From Candidatus Cloacimonadota bacterium (GTDB lineage: Bacteria; Cloacimonadota; Cloacimonadia; Cloacimonadales; WRIO01): a DNA stretch of 43,417 nt. Positions 1 to 6,989 of this stretch are shown here, piece after piece. Under the pieces are notes generated by a model. That model saw nothing but the letters and a program-made list of their open reading frames with translations, made no database searches and was not told where the DNA came from. A program made the translations under genes and the position numbers. Position 1 is the first letter of the stretch. The number at the start of each line of letters is the position of its first letter. The stretch covers positions 1-43,417 of the forward strand of contig WRLO01000022.1 of assembly GCA_009777575.1 (NCBI GenBank). The letters run 5' to 3'.

Positions 1-10
1 GAGGTGGGGG

Positions 11-258
11 GATAGTGACACAGAGATTGCTTCGGGGGGATAATAGGAAGGAACCTCGCAACGACGGGAGGGGGATAATGACACGGAGATTGCTTCGGGG
101 GGATAATAGGAAGGAACCTCGCAACGACGGGAGGGGGATAGTGACACGGAGATTGCTTCGGGGGGATAATAGGAAGGAACCTCGCAACGACGGGGTGGGG
201 GGATAGTGACACGGAGATTGCTTCGGGGGGATAATAGGAAGGAACCTCGCAACGACGG
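11..258. repeat. Four-copy 63-bp G-rich tandem repeat
   Basis: Units begin with GATA at 11, 74, 137 and 202, giving periods of 63, 63 and 65 bp. Each carries GAGATTGCTTCGGGGGG, then AGGAAGGAACCTCGCAACG. An open frame runs through it only because 63 is a multiple of three, and I do not regard it as a gene. The unit resembles the dispersed repeat at 6334-6460 (on the opposite strand) and 42947-42977. Confidence 0.9.
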
Positions 259-283
259 TAAATAAACTATATCTCCCCCTTAA

Positions 284-373
284 TAATTAATGTCTTGCAG
301 ACGGCAGATCGTAATTCTGCGAGCCTTTTCGCAAGCTCAAAGTCTCTTGAACCGCCCCATAAATGTGGGGGGG
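284..373. repeat. 90-bp dispersed repeat, copy 1
   Basis: Almost identical to 4355-4445. Both copies run from TAATTAATGTCTTGCAGACG to AAATGTGGGGGG and differ at only a few bases. Inside are short inverted repeats: GCAGA/TCTGC, and GAGC/GCTC around CTTTTCGCAA. A C-run lies just outside the left end and a G-run ends the right side, so the termini could pair. There is no coding capacity, so it is probably a small non-autonomous or structured repeat. Confidence 0.85.
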
Positions 374-419
374 ATAATAAGGTGTCCCAAATGTGGGGGG
401 AGAATAAGGTATCCCAAAT
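361..419. repeat. 27/28-bp tandem repeat abutting folB
   Basis: Two units (361-388 and 389-415) share AAATGTGGGGGG, then AATAAGGTRTCCC, followed by a partial AAAT. The array starts inside the end of the 90-bp repeat and stops 3 nt before the folB stop codon. It therefore occupies the whole space downstream of folB. Confidence 0.75.
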
Positions 420-421
420 TA

Positions 422-781
422 TTAATCGCGATATCTCTCCATTTCAACAGCTACATAACTCAGTGCTGCATTCATGGGAACGCCGGGTTTTTCAATTAAA
501 ACTTTCAATCCAACAACCAAATCGAAATTTTTTAAAATGCTTGTCAGGATTGTATTAGCGCAATCTTCTAGGAGATGAAATTGTTGAATCTCCATAATAT
601 GCTTAACTTCATCATAGATTTTTGTATAATCAACAGTATCTTTTAAATCCTTGACTATTGAATCAAGGGTATCATCAGTATATATAGAAATACTGACATT
701 AAATCTCTGACCGAGCTTCCTTTCCTCTGGATATATACCATGAAACCCGTAAAAAACCATATTATTTAGATGTATTTTCAT
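422..781 (-). CDS. folB: Dihydroneopterin aldolase FolB
   Basis: Converts 7,8-dihydroneopterin to 6-hydroxymethyl-7,8-dihydropterin and glycolaldehyde in cytosolic folate synthesis. At 119 aa it has normal family length. It shows the N-terminal VFYGFHGIYPEE segment with the substrate-binding/catalytic Glu (residues 19-20), DYT at 51-53, LLE at 70-72, and the catalytic Lys in EKPGVP (K98). The start follows AAGGAAAT. It lies 21 nt downstream of the flagellin gene on the same strand, so it may be cotranscribed with it, although the functions look unrelated. A tandem repeat touches its 3' end. The family call is firm. Family members can also act as epimerases, which the sequence does not settle. 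Confidence 0.93.
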   Translation of the reverse strand: MKIHLNNMVFYGFHGIYPEERKLGQRFNVSISIYTDDTLDSIVKDLKDTVDYTKIYDEVKHIMEIQQFHLLEDCANTILTSILKNFDLVVGLKVLIEKPGVPMNAALSYVAVEMERYRD

Positions 782-802
782 ATTTCCTTAACATTATTTA
801 TA

Positions 803-1750
803 TTAAAAATTCAATAATTTCATAGCTATTCTTGGTAATACATTTGCTTGAGCGAGAATTGCAGTAGAGGCTTCCATCAATAATTGGGATTTTGCGAAAA
901 CAGACATTTCTGTGGCAAAGTCAACATCAGCTAATTGAGAATTTATCCCGTTTAAAAACAAAATCTCATCTTCTCTAAAATTCAAAGAAGCTTCCAATCT
1001 ATTTTGCATTATACCCATGATATATCTATTCCCTTCTTTAGCTATCAAAGCTGAATTGATGGTTTCGAGTGTTTGCTGGGCATCGTGTTGAGAAGCTATT
1101 CCTATTTTATCATAAGCATCTACATCAGGATCACCAACACCTTTCAAAAGTCCATTCATTGACAAATCGCCTATTCTGACAAAATAATAGTCTTCTTGTC
1201 TCTCATTACGGACACCAAAATGTATTTTCATTCCAGACTGTTCTTGATTAAACTCGTCTTCTATTACTCTTTCTGAATCAGTAGTGTAAAAAGAACCATA
1301 TCTTAGAGCCATATCTTTTTCAGAAAGAGAACCATCAAGTAATTTATGTCCTTTAAATTCTGTAGCTCTTGATATTCTATCGATTTCATTGGCTAATTGT
1401 CCAAATTCTGACGACAAAATCATTCTTTGAACATCAGTAACAGTCCCAGTGGCTGAATTTGTAGCAATTTCTTTCATTTTTATTAAAAGTTCATCAATGC
1501 GAGCCATAGCTGATTCAGCAGTTTGAACCATTGAAATAGCATCATGTAGATTTTGTTTACCTTTTTCTAATGTCGCAATTCGACCATTGTGAACATTGTG
1601 AACAGCCATGTCTACAGGAGAGTCTTCGGATGAGTTTAGTCTTTTTCCAGTGGTCAATCTGTGAACTGACCTACTTAAGTTTTCATAATGCGATTGCACT
1701 CTGTTGCTCGCTTTAAAAGCAGCTAAATTTGTATTAATGTTTAGTGACAT
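803..1750 (-). CDS. fliC: Flagellin
   Basis: Flagellar filament subunit, exported through the flagellar type III apparatus. The protein is 315 aa. The N-terminal D0/D1 domain is clear: MSLNINTNLAAFKASNRV, then a RLTTGKRLNSSEDSPVDMA region near residue 40. The C-terminal D0/D1 reads DVDFATEMSVFAKSQLL and ends in the usual hydrophobic, Leu/Phe-rich helix. The central region (about 140-220) is short, so it is a compact flagellin. A strong GGGAGGA ribosome site lies 6 nt before the ATG. It sits 78 nt downstream of a FlgN-like gene, in keeping with chaperone-flagellin pairing. No other flagellar structural gene is in the window. I saw no convincing sigma-28 or sigma-54 promoter in the 78-nt gap. 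Confidence 0.95.
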   Translation of the reverse strand: MSLNINTNLAAFKASNRVQSHYENLSRSVHRLTTGKRLNSSEDSPVDMAVHNVHNGRIATLEKGKQNLHDAISMVQTAESAMARIDELLIKMKEIATNSATGTVTDVQRMILSSEFGQLANEIDRISRATEFKGHKLLDGSLSEKDMALRYGSFYTTDSERVIEDEFNQEQSGMKIHFGVRNERQEDYYFVRIGDLSMNGLLKGVGDPDVDAYDKIGIASQHDAQQTLETINSALIAKEGNRYIMGIMQNRLEASLNFREDEILFLNGINSQLADVDFATEMSVFAKSQLLMEASTAILAQANVLPRIAMKLLNF

Positions 1751-1828
1751 TTTTCCTCCCTGAAAAATATGTAATTAAGGCATCCTTGCCGAGGAGAATC
1801 ATCTCAAAGTAGAATTTTATATTTAATC

Positions 1829-2641
1829 CTAAGTTTTCTTGTCGATGAAATGCGATTTAAAGTTTGGTTGCCCATACTGCGAAATCGCCTTTGCTCCTTT
1901 TTCTTGTTTTGTCATATTGAGCTTCATTCTCTCTTTTAAACTTTGAAGCTCCACACTATTTTTATCTTCTTGAGTCATAATCTCATTGATTACTTTATGT
2001 ATATCGGATAGAATCTCATTGGCTTTAATTCTTTTTGCATTTTTTGTAGGAAATTTTTCAAATAATTTAAAATTTATTTCTTTTATAACTTCATCTATTT
2101 GGTTCAAAATTTCATCTTTCTGTTTTAGTATTATATCAAATTGATCTATTTCGTCATCGTTCAATATTTTGCTTTCTTCTATGACACATTTATAAAAAAC
2201 TGTATATAAATCTAATAGGTTCGCCATTTTTTCTAATGTCAATTCTGTATCAACAGAAGGAGGTAATGATTTTGTATCGAGATTTTGAGCTTCTTGGTTT
2301 TCATTCGTTTCTTGTGAATCATTGCTATTTTCATTTATTTCTTCTAAATCAGTAGCTGACTCTTGATTATCTTGTTTTGCTATCTGGTTCAATAACATTT
2401 CTTTTTTTAACCTCACAAATAATTTCATCTCTATATTTCGATTTTTAAAAACGAGCCTACCAAAATCTATCAATTCATCTATATCAAGGTCTTCAATTGA
2501 ATTTAGATCGTCATTATTCTTTTGATTTTTTTCTCTTTTTTGCTTTTGTTGCTCATATTGATTTTGTGAGCTATCTTGACGAGAGGATATTCGCAACATA
2601 TCTCCAGTAGGGATTTTCAAAAAATCTTCTGTATCAACCAT
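1829..2641 (-). CDS. Putative FlgN-like flagellar chaperone with N-terminal extension
   Basis: A 270-aa charged, largely helical protein. The C-terminal half (about 135-262) has heptad-rich helices, an EESKILNDDEIDQFDIILKQ segment, and ends with KGAKAISQYGQP. This is the pattern of FlgN-family export chaperones: two long helices, a disordered hook, and a terminal YG motif. The N-terminal half (1-130) is Gln/Asn/Glu-rich and low in complexity, and I do not recognise it. FlgN proteins are usually about 140-160 aa, so this one is nearly doubled. GAGGT precedes the ATG. It lies 28 nt after the LPP20-like gene and directly before flagellin, which supports a flagellar role. The assignment is inference from pattern and context. 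Confidence 0.5.
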   Translation of the reverse strand: MVDTEDFLKIPTGDMLRISSRQDSSQNQYEQQKQKREKNQKNNDDLNSIEDLDIDELIDFGRLVFKNRNIEMKLFVRLKKEMLLNQIAKQDNQESATDLEEINENSNDSQETNENQEAQNLDTKSLPPSVDTELTLEKMANLLDLYTVFYKCVIEESKILNDDEIDQFDIILKQKDEILNQIDEVIKEINFKLFEKFPTKNAKRIKANEILSDIHKVINEIMTQEDKNSVELQSLKERMKLNMTKQEKGAKAISQYGQPNFKSHFIDKKT

Positions 2642-2669
2642 TTTGACCTCATTATGAGATTTATTTATT

Positions 2670-4202
2670 TTAATTTCGCATGTTCATCAATATTTCTAAT
2701 GCTTCTTGAATATAGCTTTCTCCAAAATTAACTTGTAATAGAGCTTCTGTGGCGGCTCGATGATTACCAGCTTCATAAAATCTGATACCTCTATCAAGAT
2801 ACTCTCTACTTTCAGCTTCTATTACAAAAGCGAGATGGTTTTCAGCACTATTAATTAATTGATTTAAATCTCTAGTATTTATGCTTATATTGCTATATGC
2901 TCGATCAATAGCGTCATTTTCATTAAGCTCACTAAGACCTCTTCCAGAACCTTGAATGTTTCCAAAAACAGCACCAGAATCTACTACACCGAAAATTATG
3001 TCAATTTCAGCATCAACAAGGTGACGAGATGTTCCAAACCCATCTACAACTCTGGTTTCTTTGATTGAAACCACGCCATTCATAAATAGTGAAGAATCGT
3101 CGTTTGGTATGATATTGTTGTTGGTCAAAATTCTTGAAAGTTGCCTTTGAGTGTTTTCTATAACTTCTCCATTTTCATTTATTATACTCAATTTTATATT
3201 TAAAGGAATAGCTTCTGTTAATCTAAAATGAGCAGAGCCATATACATGCATCATATTTCTTGTGTAAAATATAGGAAAACGGACAGGATTGATTTGAATA
3301 ATTATTCTCCCTCTATCCGCTTGTTCTGGAACAGCAATTGCATAAACTGTATATGTGCCTTTTTCATTTGTGAAGCCTGCATCAATAAGTCTGCCATCAC
3401 CATATTGAATTGAGACTGGGAGATTATCAATATTAACTCTATCTCCATTGGGTATTCTGCTGGAAGCATTAAAAATAATCGCTTCAGGGAGTATAGTTCC
3501 TTGTTTAGCAGTCTGATGATTTCCTTGCAATACCTCAAATCTTATAGAAGCAATCAATCCTCTGACTCTGTTTTCTATGTCATTACCTGTGATAAGATGT
3601 TGGACAGTGAAAGGACTTTGTGCAAAGTGATCATAAAGCATTTTTAATGAATAAAAATCAATCAAATCATTGTGTATAACAGAATAAGTGTCCATTACAG
3701 ATACCAATTGACCATGCTCTGTAAGTAACCTTATGCTATCGAGGTTTATTTGAATCTTATTTAATATTTCATTCATCTCAATTTCTAAGTTTGTAAACAT
3801 TCTTGTTTTATTTAGAGAAACCATGACATAAAATTGCTCGGATAGCTGTTCTTGTCTCATTATTTCAGAGTTTTCTGTTTGTTGTTCACTGATCTTTCTG
3901 ATGTTTTGATTTAAACTTTCTAAATAATAACCCTGACTTTCTGCTTCATTGGACAAAAAACTGATGTCTGTTTCAGTGTTAATAGTTAAAGAAACTTGAT
4001 TTGACAGATCTTGTCGTGCTTCTGAAAAAGCATCGTCAAGGCTAATACCCTCACCTATCCCAACGAAAAAGTGTTCCGGATTGTAAAATCTTTGAGGGTT
4101 TTGATACCACGATGGATTTGCTTGAATTGATATAAAGACAATCAGCATTACCAAAGAGATAAAGAGCTTTTTTTTAAAATATTTATGAATCATCTTATAC
4201 AT
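2670..4202 (-). CDS. LPP20-like secreted periplasmic protein
   Basis: A 510-aa exported protein of unknown function. From the ATG at 4202 it reads MYKMIHKYFKKKLF, then a hydrophobic stretch (LVMLIVFISIQA), a clear signal peptide with no obvious lipobox cysteine. Residues about 25-140 (NPSWYQNP, then FVGIGEGISLDDAFSEARQDL, ending FYVMVSLNK) match the LPP20/FlgT-N style fold, where a Gly-rich turn precedes an Ala-rich helix. The C-terminus has a TPR-like segment (YEAGNHRAATEALLQV). An upstream GTG at 4229 is also open. The ATG at 4202 is preferred because AAAGGTG sits just upstream and the predicted transcript start (about 4226) excludes the GTG. It is first in a probable operon with the FlgN-like and flagellin genes, so a flagellar or envelope role is possible. 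Confidence 0.65.
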   Translation of the reverse strand: MYKMIHKYFKKKLFISLVMLIVFISIQANPSWYQNPQRFYNPEHFFVGIGEGISLDDAFSEARQDLSNQVSLTINTETDISFLSNEAESQGYYLESLNQNIRKISEQQTENSEIMRQEQLSEQFYVMVSLNKTRMFTNLEIEMNEILNKIQINLDSIRLLTEHGQLVSVMDTYSVIHNDLIDFYSLKMLYDHFAQSPFTVQHLITGNDIENRVRGLIASIRFEVLQGNHQTAKQGTILPEAIIFNASSRIPNGDRVNIDNLPVSIQYGDGRLIDAGFTNEKGTYTVYAIAVPEQADRGRIIIQINPVRFPIFYTRNMMHVYGSAHFRLTEAIPLNIKLSIINENGEVIENTQRQLSRILTNNNIIPNDDSSLFMNGVVSIKETRVVDGFGTSRHLVDAEIDIIFGVVDSGAVFGNIQGSGRGLSELNENDAIDRAYSNISINTRDLNQLINSAENHLAFVIEAESREYLDRGIRFYEAGNHRAATEALLQVNFGESYIQEALEILMNMRN

Positions 4203-4232
4203 ATATATCACCTTTTTTTGCCATTTCACTAC

Positions 4233-4260
4233 AAGATATTTAAAAGAGTGATTTTGTCAA
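4233..4260 (-). promoter_or_regulatory. Sigma-70-type promoter for the LPP20-like/flagellin operon
   Basis: On the minus strand TTGACA (4260-4255) and TATCTT (4238-4233) are separated by 16 nt. The expected transcript start is near 4226, about 24 nt before the ATG at 4202. Confidence 0.6.
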
Positions 4261-4354
4261 GCAGTTAATAATAATGTCATTCCTCAAAAGTACCCCGCAG
4301 CCTCCGTGGACAGTAAGTCGAGCTATCAAAGCGGTAACTTTCCCCCCCCCCTGG

Positions 4355-4445
4355 TAATTAATGTCTTGCAGACGGCAGATCGTAATTCTGCGAGCCTTTT
4401 CGCAAGCTCAAAGTCTCTTGAACCGCCCTATAAATGTGGGGGGAT
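4355..4445. repeat. 90-bp dispersed repeat, copy 2
   Basis: Second copy of the element at 284-373. It is preceded by a run of ten C (about 4342-4351) and ends with six G, so the ends can pair as C-tract with G-tract across roughly 100 bp. Nothing coding was found in the rest of the 4261-4505 gap. Confidence 0.85.
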
Positions 4446-4505
4446 TTTTCGTCCACAATTGTTGGGGGTGCAGGAGGGGAAATTGATATTATAGGCAAGC
4501 GGTCT

Positions 4506-6212
4506 TTATATCCCCTCGTCACATTCCAGCATCACCAAGCAGTTTTTTTGATAAAAAGCAATACTATACTTATATATTTTATTAAATCCCTCTTTTTTTA
4601 GATTGTGGATGTATGCTTTTTCGTCTATTTGGTCTAAACCTTTTTGGGCTTCTTCTTGGAGAATATCTATAAATCCACCCTTAATACCATCTTGTAATGT
4701 TGGTCGAGATTTGCAATGTTTAAATTCTATCACTACTGCATATTGGTCTTTATTATTAGGTTTGATGAGGCAATCAGAGCGACCTTTGCCAGATTCGGGA
4801 TTTGAATAAACCACATAATCACTTGTCACAGCAAGCAAAATGCCGAAAATAAACAGATGATAACTGTTTTCTTCTTTGAAATCATGACAACTGGGATTAT
4901 TTAATATCTCTTCATTGAGGACAGTCTGGACACCTTGTTCATCGCCATTCATGAGATATTCTACAAATTCTTGGATGTTCTTTTGGATTGTTGGTTGTTG
5001 TCGTTTAAACCATATATTTATACAATCTGATAATATGTTTTTTATCTCCAGGTTTACAAGTTCTGCATAAAATATATTTTCTGTAGAATCAACGCAAGGT
5101 TTTATATAGCCAGTATTTAACAACATAGACCAAAAATAATCGTTATTTACATATTCTATTGGATATGTAATATGCTCAACATATTTCATTTTTATTGGTT
5201 TATCGGTCAATAATCCAGCTATTTCGTCTTTCAGAGTAGATGAGCCTTTAAAGAATATATTACTCAATATATCAATTCCACCTGTGTTTACCCAATAATT
5301 TTTAAATCTGTTTTCTGACAAAAAACCAGTTATACTCCATGGATTATACATATCTTGTTGTTCTCCAAAAAGATAGCCATTATACCATTCTTTAACTTTC
5401 TCAAATTTATCAGCTAACCCATAGACTTGGCAGGCTGTTATAACTTCAGATTCTGTAAATCCAAAACAGGTGGAAAACGATTTATCCAGTATTCCACAAA
5501 TTTTAGGATTATTAAAACTACTTAGGAGGCTTTCTCTAGATATTCTCTGAACACCAGTCAAGACACCAAATTCTAAGAAATCGTTTGTTTTAAACACATT
5601 TCCTAAAAATCCTCTCATAAAATCTATCATCTCTTTGTAATATCCATTTAAGACAGAGTTATCAATAGGGGCATCGTATTCGTCTAACAATATAATTACT
5701 CTTTTTTTATGATAAGTATAAAGGCTTTCAGATAAAAATCTTAATGCAAATTTTAAGTCGCTTAAGCTTGATGTTTCTGCTAAATAAGAGTGATATTTTT
5801 TCTTATGATCTTCATCAAATATATCACTTTCATATAAATATCTATTTTGCCTAAAAAGATAAGATATTATTATTCTTATGTCATCTAAAGATTCTTCAAA
5901 ATTTCTTCCATTTATACCTTTCAAAGTCATAAAAAACACTGGATATTTATTCTGATGTTTTTCAACAAGTTCTTTGTAATCCATGATTTTGAGACCCTCA
6001 AAAAATACTTTGCTATCCTTGGTTATATCAAAAAAAGATTGCAACATGCTCATATTCATCGTTTTTCCGAAACGACGAGGTCTTGTTATCAATGTAACAT
6101 CGCCTTTATTTTCAAGCAATTCTTTAATAAATAGGGTCTTGTCTATGTAAAAATAATTTCCTTCGATTACTTTCTCGAAGAACTCTGCACCTATTAATAT
6201 TTGTTTTTTCAT
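4506..6212 (-). CDS. AAA-ATPase-like / PD-(D/E)XK nuclease-superfamily protein
   Basis: A 568-aa member of the AAA-ATPase_like (PF09820) plus PDDEXK_9 (PF08011) family, often present in several copies in anaerobe genomes. The role is unresolved. Usual features are all visible: a YFYIDKT entry motif (residues 20-26), an atypical P-loop RPRRFGKT (44-51), a Walker-B-like VIILLDEYD (172-180), and a C-terminal nuclease-like core with GRSDCLI, then VVIEFKH carrying the D and ExK residues. The length is normal and the frame intact, so both halves may be active. AGGAC lies 10 nt before the ATG and a promoter is proposed at 6246-6274. It stands alone between repeat-rich gaps. A 91-bp relic of a paralogue lies at 11411-11501. 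Confidence 0.9.
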   Translation of the reverse strand: MKKQILIGAEFFEKVIEGNYFYIDKTLFIKELLENKGDVTLITRPRRFGKTMNMSMLQSFFDITKDSKVFFEGLKIMDYKELVEKHQNKYPVFFMTLKGINGRNFEESLDDIRIIISYLFRQNRYLYESDIFDEDHKKKYHSYLAETSSLSDLKFALRFLSESLYTYHKKRVIILLDEYDAPIDNSVLNGYYKEMIDFMRGFLGNVFKTNDFLEFGVLTGVQRISRESLLSSFNNPKICGILDKSFSTCFGFTESEVITACQVYGLADKFEKVKEWYNGYLFGEQQDMYNPWSITGFLSENRFKNYWVNTGGIDILSNIFFKGSSTLKDEIAGLLTDKPIKMKYVEHITYPIEYVNNDYFWSMLLNTGYIKPCVDSTENIFYAELVNLEIKNILSDCINIWFKRQQPTIQKNIQEFVEYLMNGDEQGVQTVLNEEILNNPSCHDFKEENSYHLFIFGILLAVTSDYVVYSNPESGKGRSDCLIKPNNKDQYAVVIEFKHCKSRPTLQDGIKGGFIDILQEEAQKGLDQIDEKAYIHNLKKEGFNKIYKYSIAFYQKNCLVMLECDEGI

Positions 6213-6245
6213 ATTTAATGTCCTAAATAAAAATTCTAACGGGAC

Positions 6246-6274
6246 AATAAAAAATTTTTATGGTTTATTGTCAA
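6246..6274 (-). promoter_or_regulatory. Putative promoter of the AAA-ATPase-like gene
   Basis: Minus-strand TTGACA (6274-6269), a 17-nt spacer and TTTATT (6251-6246). The start would fall near 6239, about 27 nt before the ATG at 6212. The -10 matches the consensus at only four of six positions. Confidence 0.45.
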
Positions 6275-6333
6275 GATATATACCAATTATTCATTTTCAA
6301 ATCTTCTTTTCCTTTATCCATTTCAAAAAAAAA

Positions 6334-6460
6334 GTCTTTGCGAGTGTCCTTACTTGAAACTCCCTCCGAAGCAATCTCTGTTTATCCATTTTCCATTCAT
6401 CAAAGCCCGTCTTTGCGAGGATCCTTACTTGAAACTCCCTCCGAAGCAATCTCGTATCCC
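6334..6460. repeat. Two copies of a dispersed intergenic repeat
   Basis: GTCTTTGCGAG, then TCCTTACTTGAAACTCCCTC and CGAAGCAATCTC occur twice, starting near 6334 and 6411. On the other strand this reads GAGATTGCTTCGGAGGGAG and so on to CGCAAAGAC, which matches the 63-bp unit at 1-258. It is the widespread repeat whose spurious translation contains ERSEAIS. The rest of 6213-6832 is AT-rich and shows no gene. Confidence 0.8.
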
Positions 6461-6832
6461 TGTATCTTAAGAAAAAGACTTAACGCTCAATATGACGGGT
6501 TTTACGCCTCATAAGACTAAAAACAGGGTTTTCTGACAGCTGACTTGGCATATCTGACAGAAATAATTAAAATAAACTCAAAAAAAAATCCATAATCCGT
6601 AAAATGCTTGTATAAAAATCTCTAACTCACTAATTATCAAAAGGTTAAATGTGCTACGAATGAATCTTAAATATATTCATCAAGAAAATGATGCTAAAAA
6701 TCTAAAATATAATAAGATAGATAAGAAATGCTTTTGATTAAAATATCTACAAAAAAACTAAAAAAAAACATTTTTACATAATGCTAACTATTTAAATTTA
6801 TATATAGTTAGATGCTTAAATTGAGGATGCAA

Positions 6833-6954
6833 TTAAGGGGTCATTATTTTGAGACACTTATTTTTGTCAAGAGCTTTTTTAAAATCGGCTTCTAATCACA
6901 TTTATTAATCTTTTAAGAAAGCAAAAAAGTGTTGCAAAAAACTGACCCCTTTAA
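6833..6954. mobile_element. 122-bp MITE-like element with about 30-bp imperfect terminal inverted repeats
   Basis: The left end is TTAAGGGGTCA (6833-6843) and the right end TGACCCCTTTAA (6943-6954). The match continues inward imperfectly (left TTATTTTGAGACACTT, right as revcomp GTTTTTTGCAACACTT), giving about 30 bp of inverted repeat. The interior has no open frame. Size, terminal repeats and lack of coding fit a non-autonomous transposon. I could not identify a clear target-site duplication. It ends 36 nt before the start codon of the surface-protein gene, so it may supply or disturb that promoter. Confidence 0.65.
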
Positions 6955-6989
6955 TGGAACAAAAATTTAAAAATGATAGAGGAGGAAGT

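Noticed and set aside
15..206. 63-aa open frame with LLRGDNRKEPRND repeats
   Set aside because: It is the reading of a 63-bp tandem repeat, with no ribosome site and no protein-like composition.
1..258. CRISPR array
   Set aside because: Units are contiguous with no variable spacers, and no cas gene is in the window.
290..558. Overlapping open frames over the 90-bp repeat
   Set aside because: They lie on a dispersed repeat and run antisense into the 3' end of folB.
1751..1828. Sigma-28 or sigma-54 promoter before flagellin
   Set aside because: No TAAA-N15-GCCGATAA or GG-N10-GC match good enough to report; the GGCAAGGATGCC there has the wrong spacing.
6260..6514. 84-aa plus-strand frame with KSLRVSLLETPSEAIS
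   Set aside because: It reads through two copies of the ERSEAIS-type repeat.
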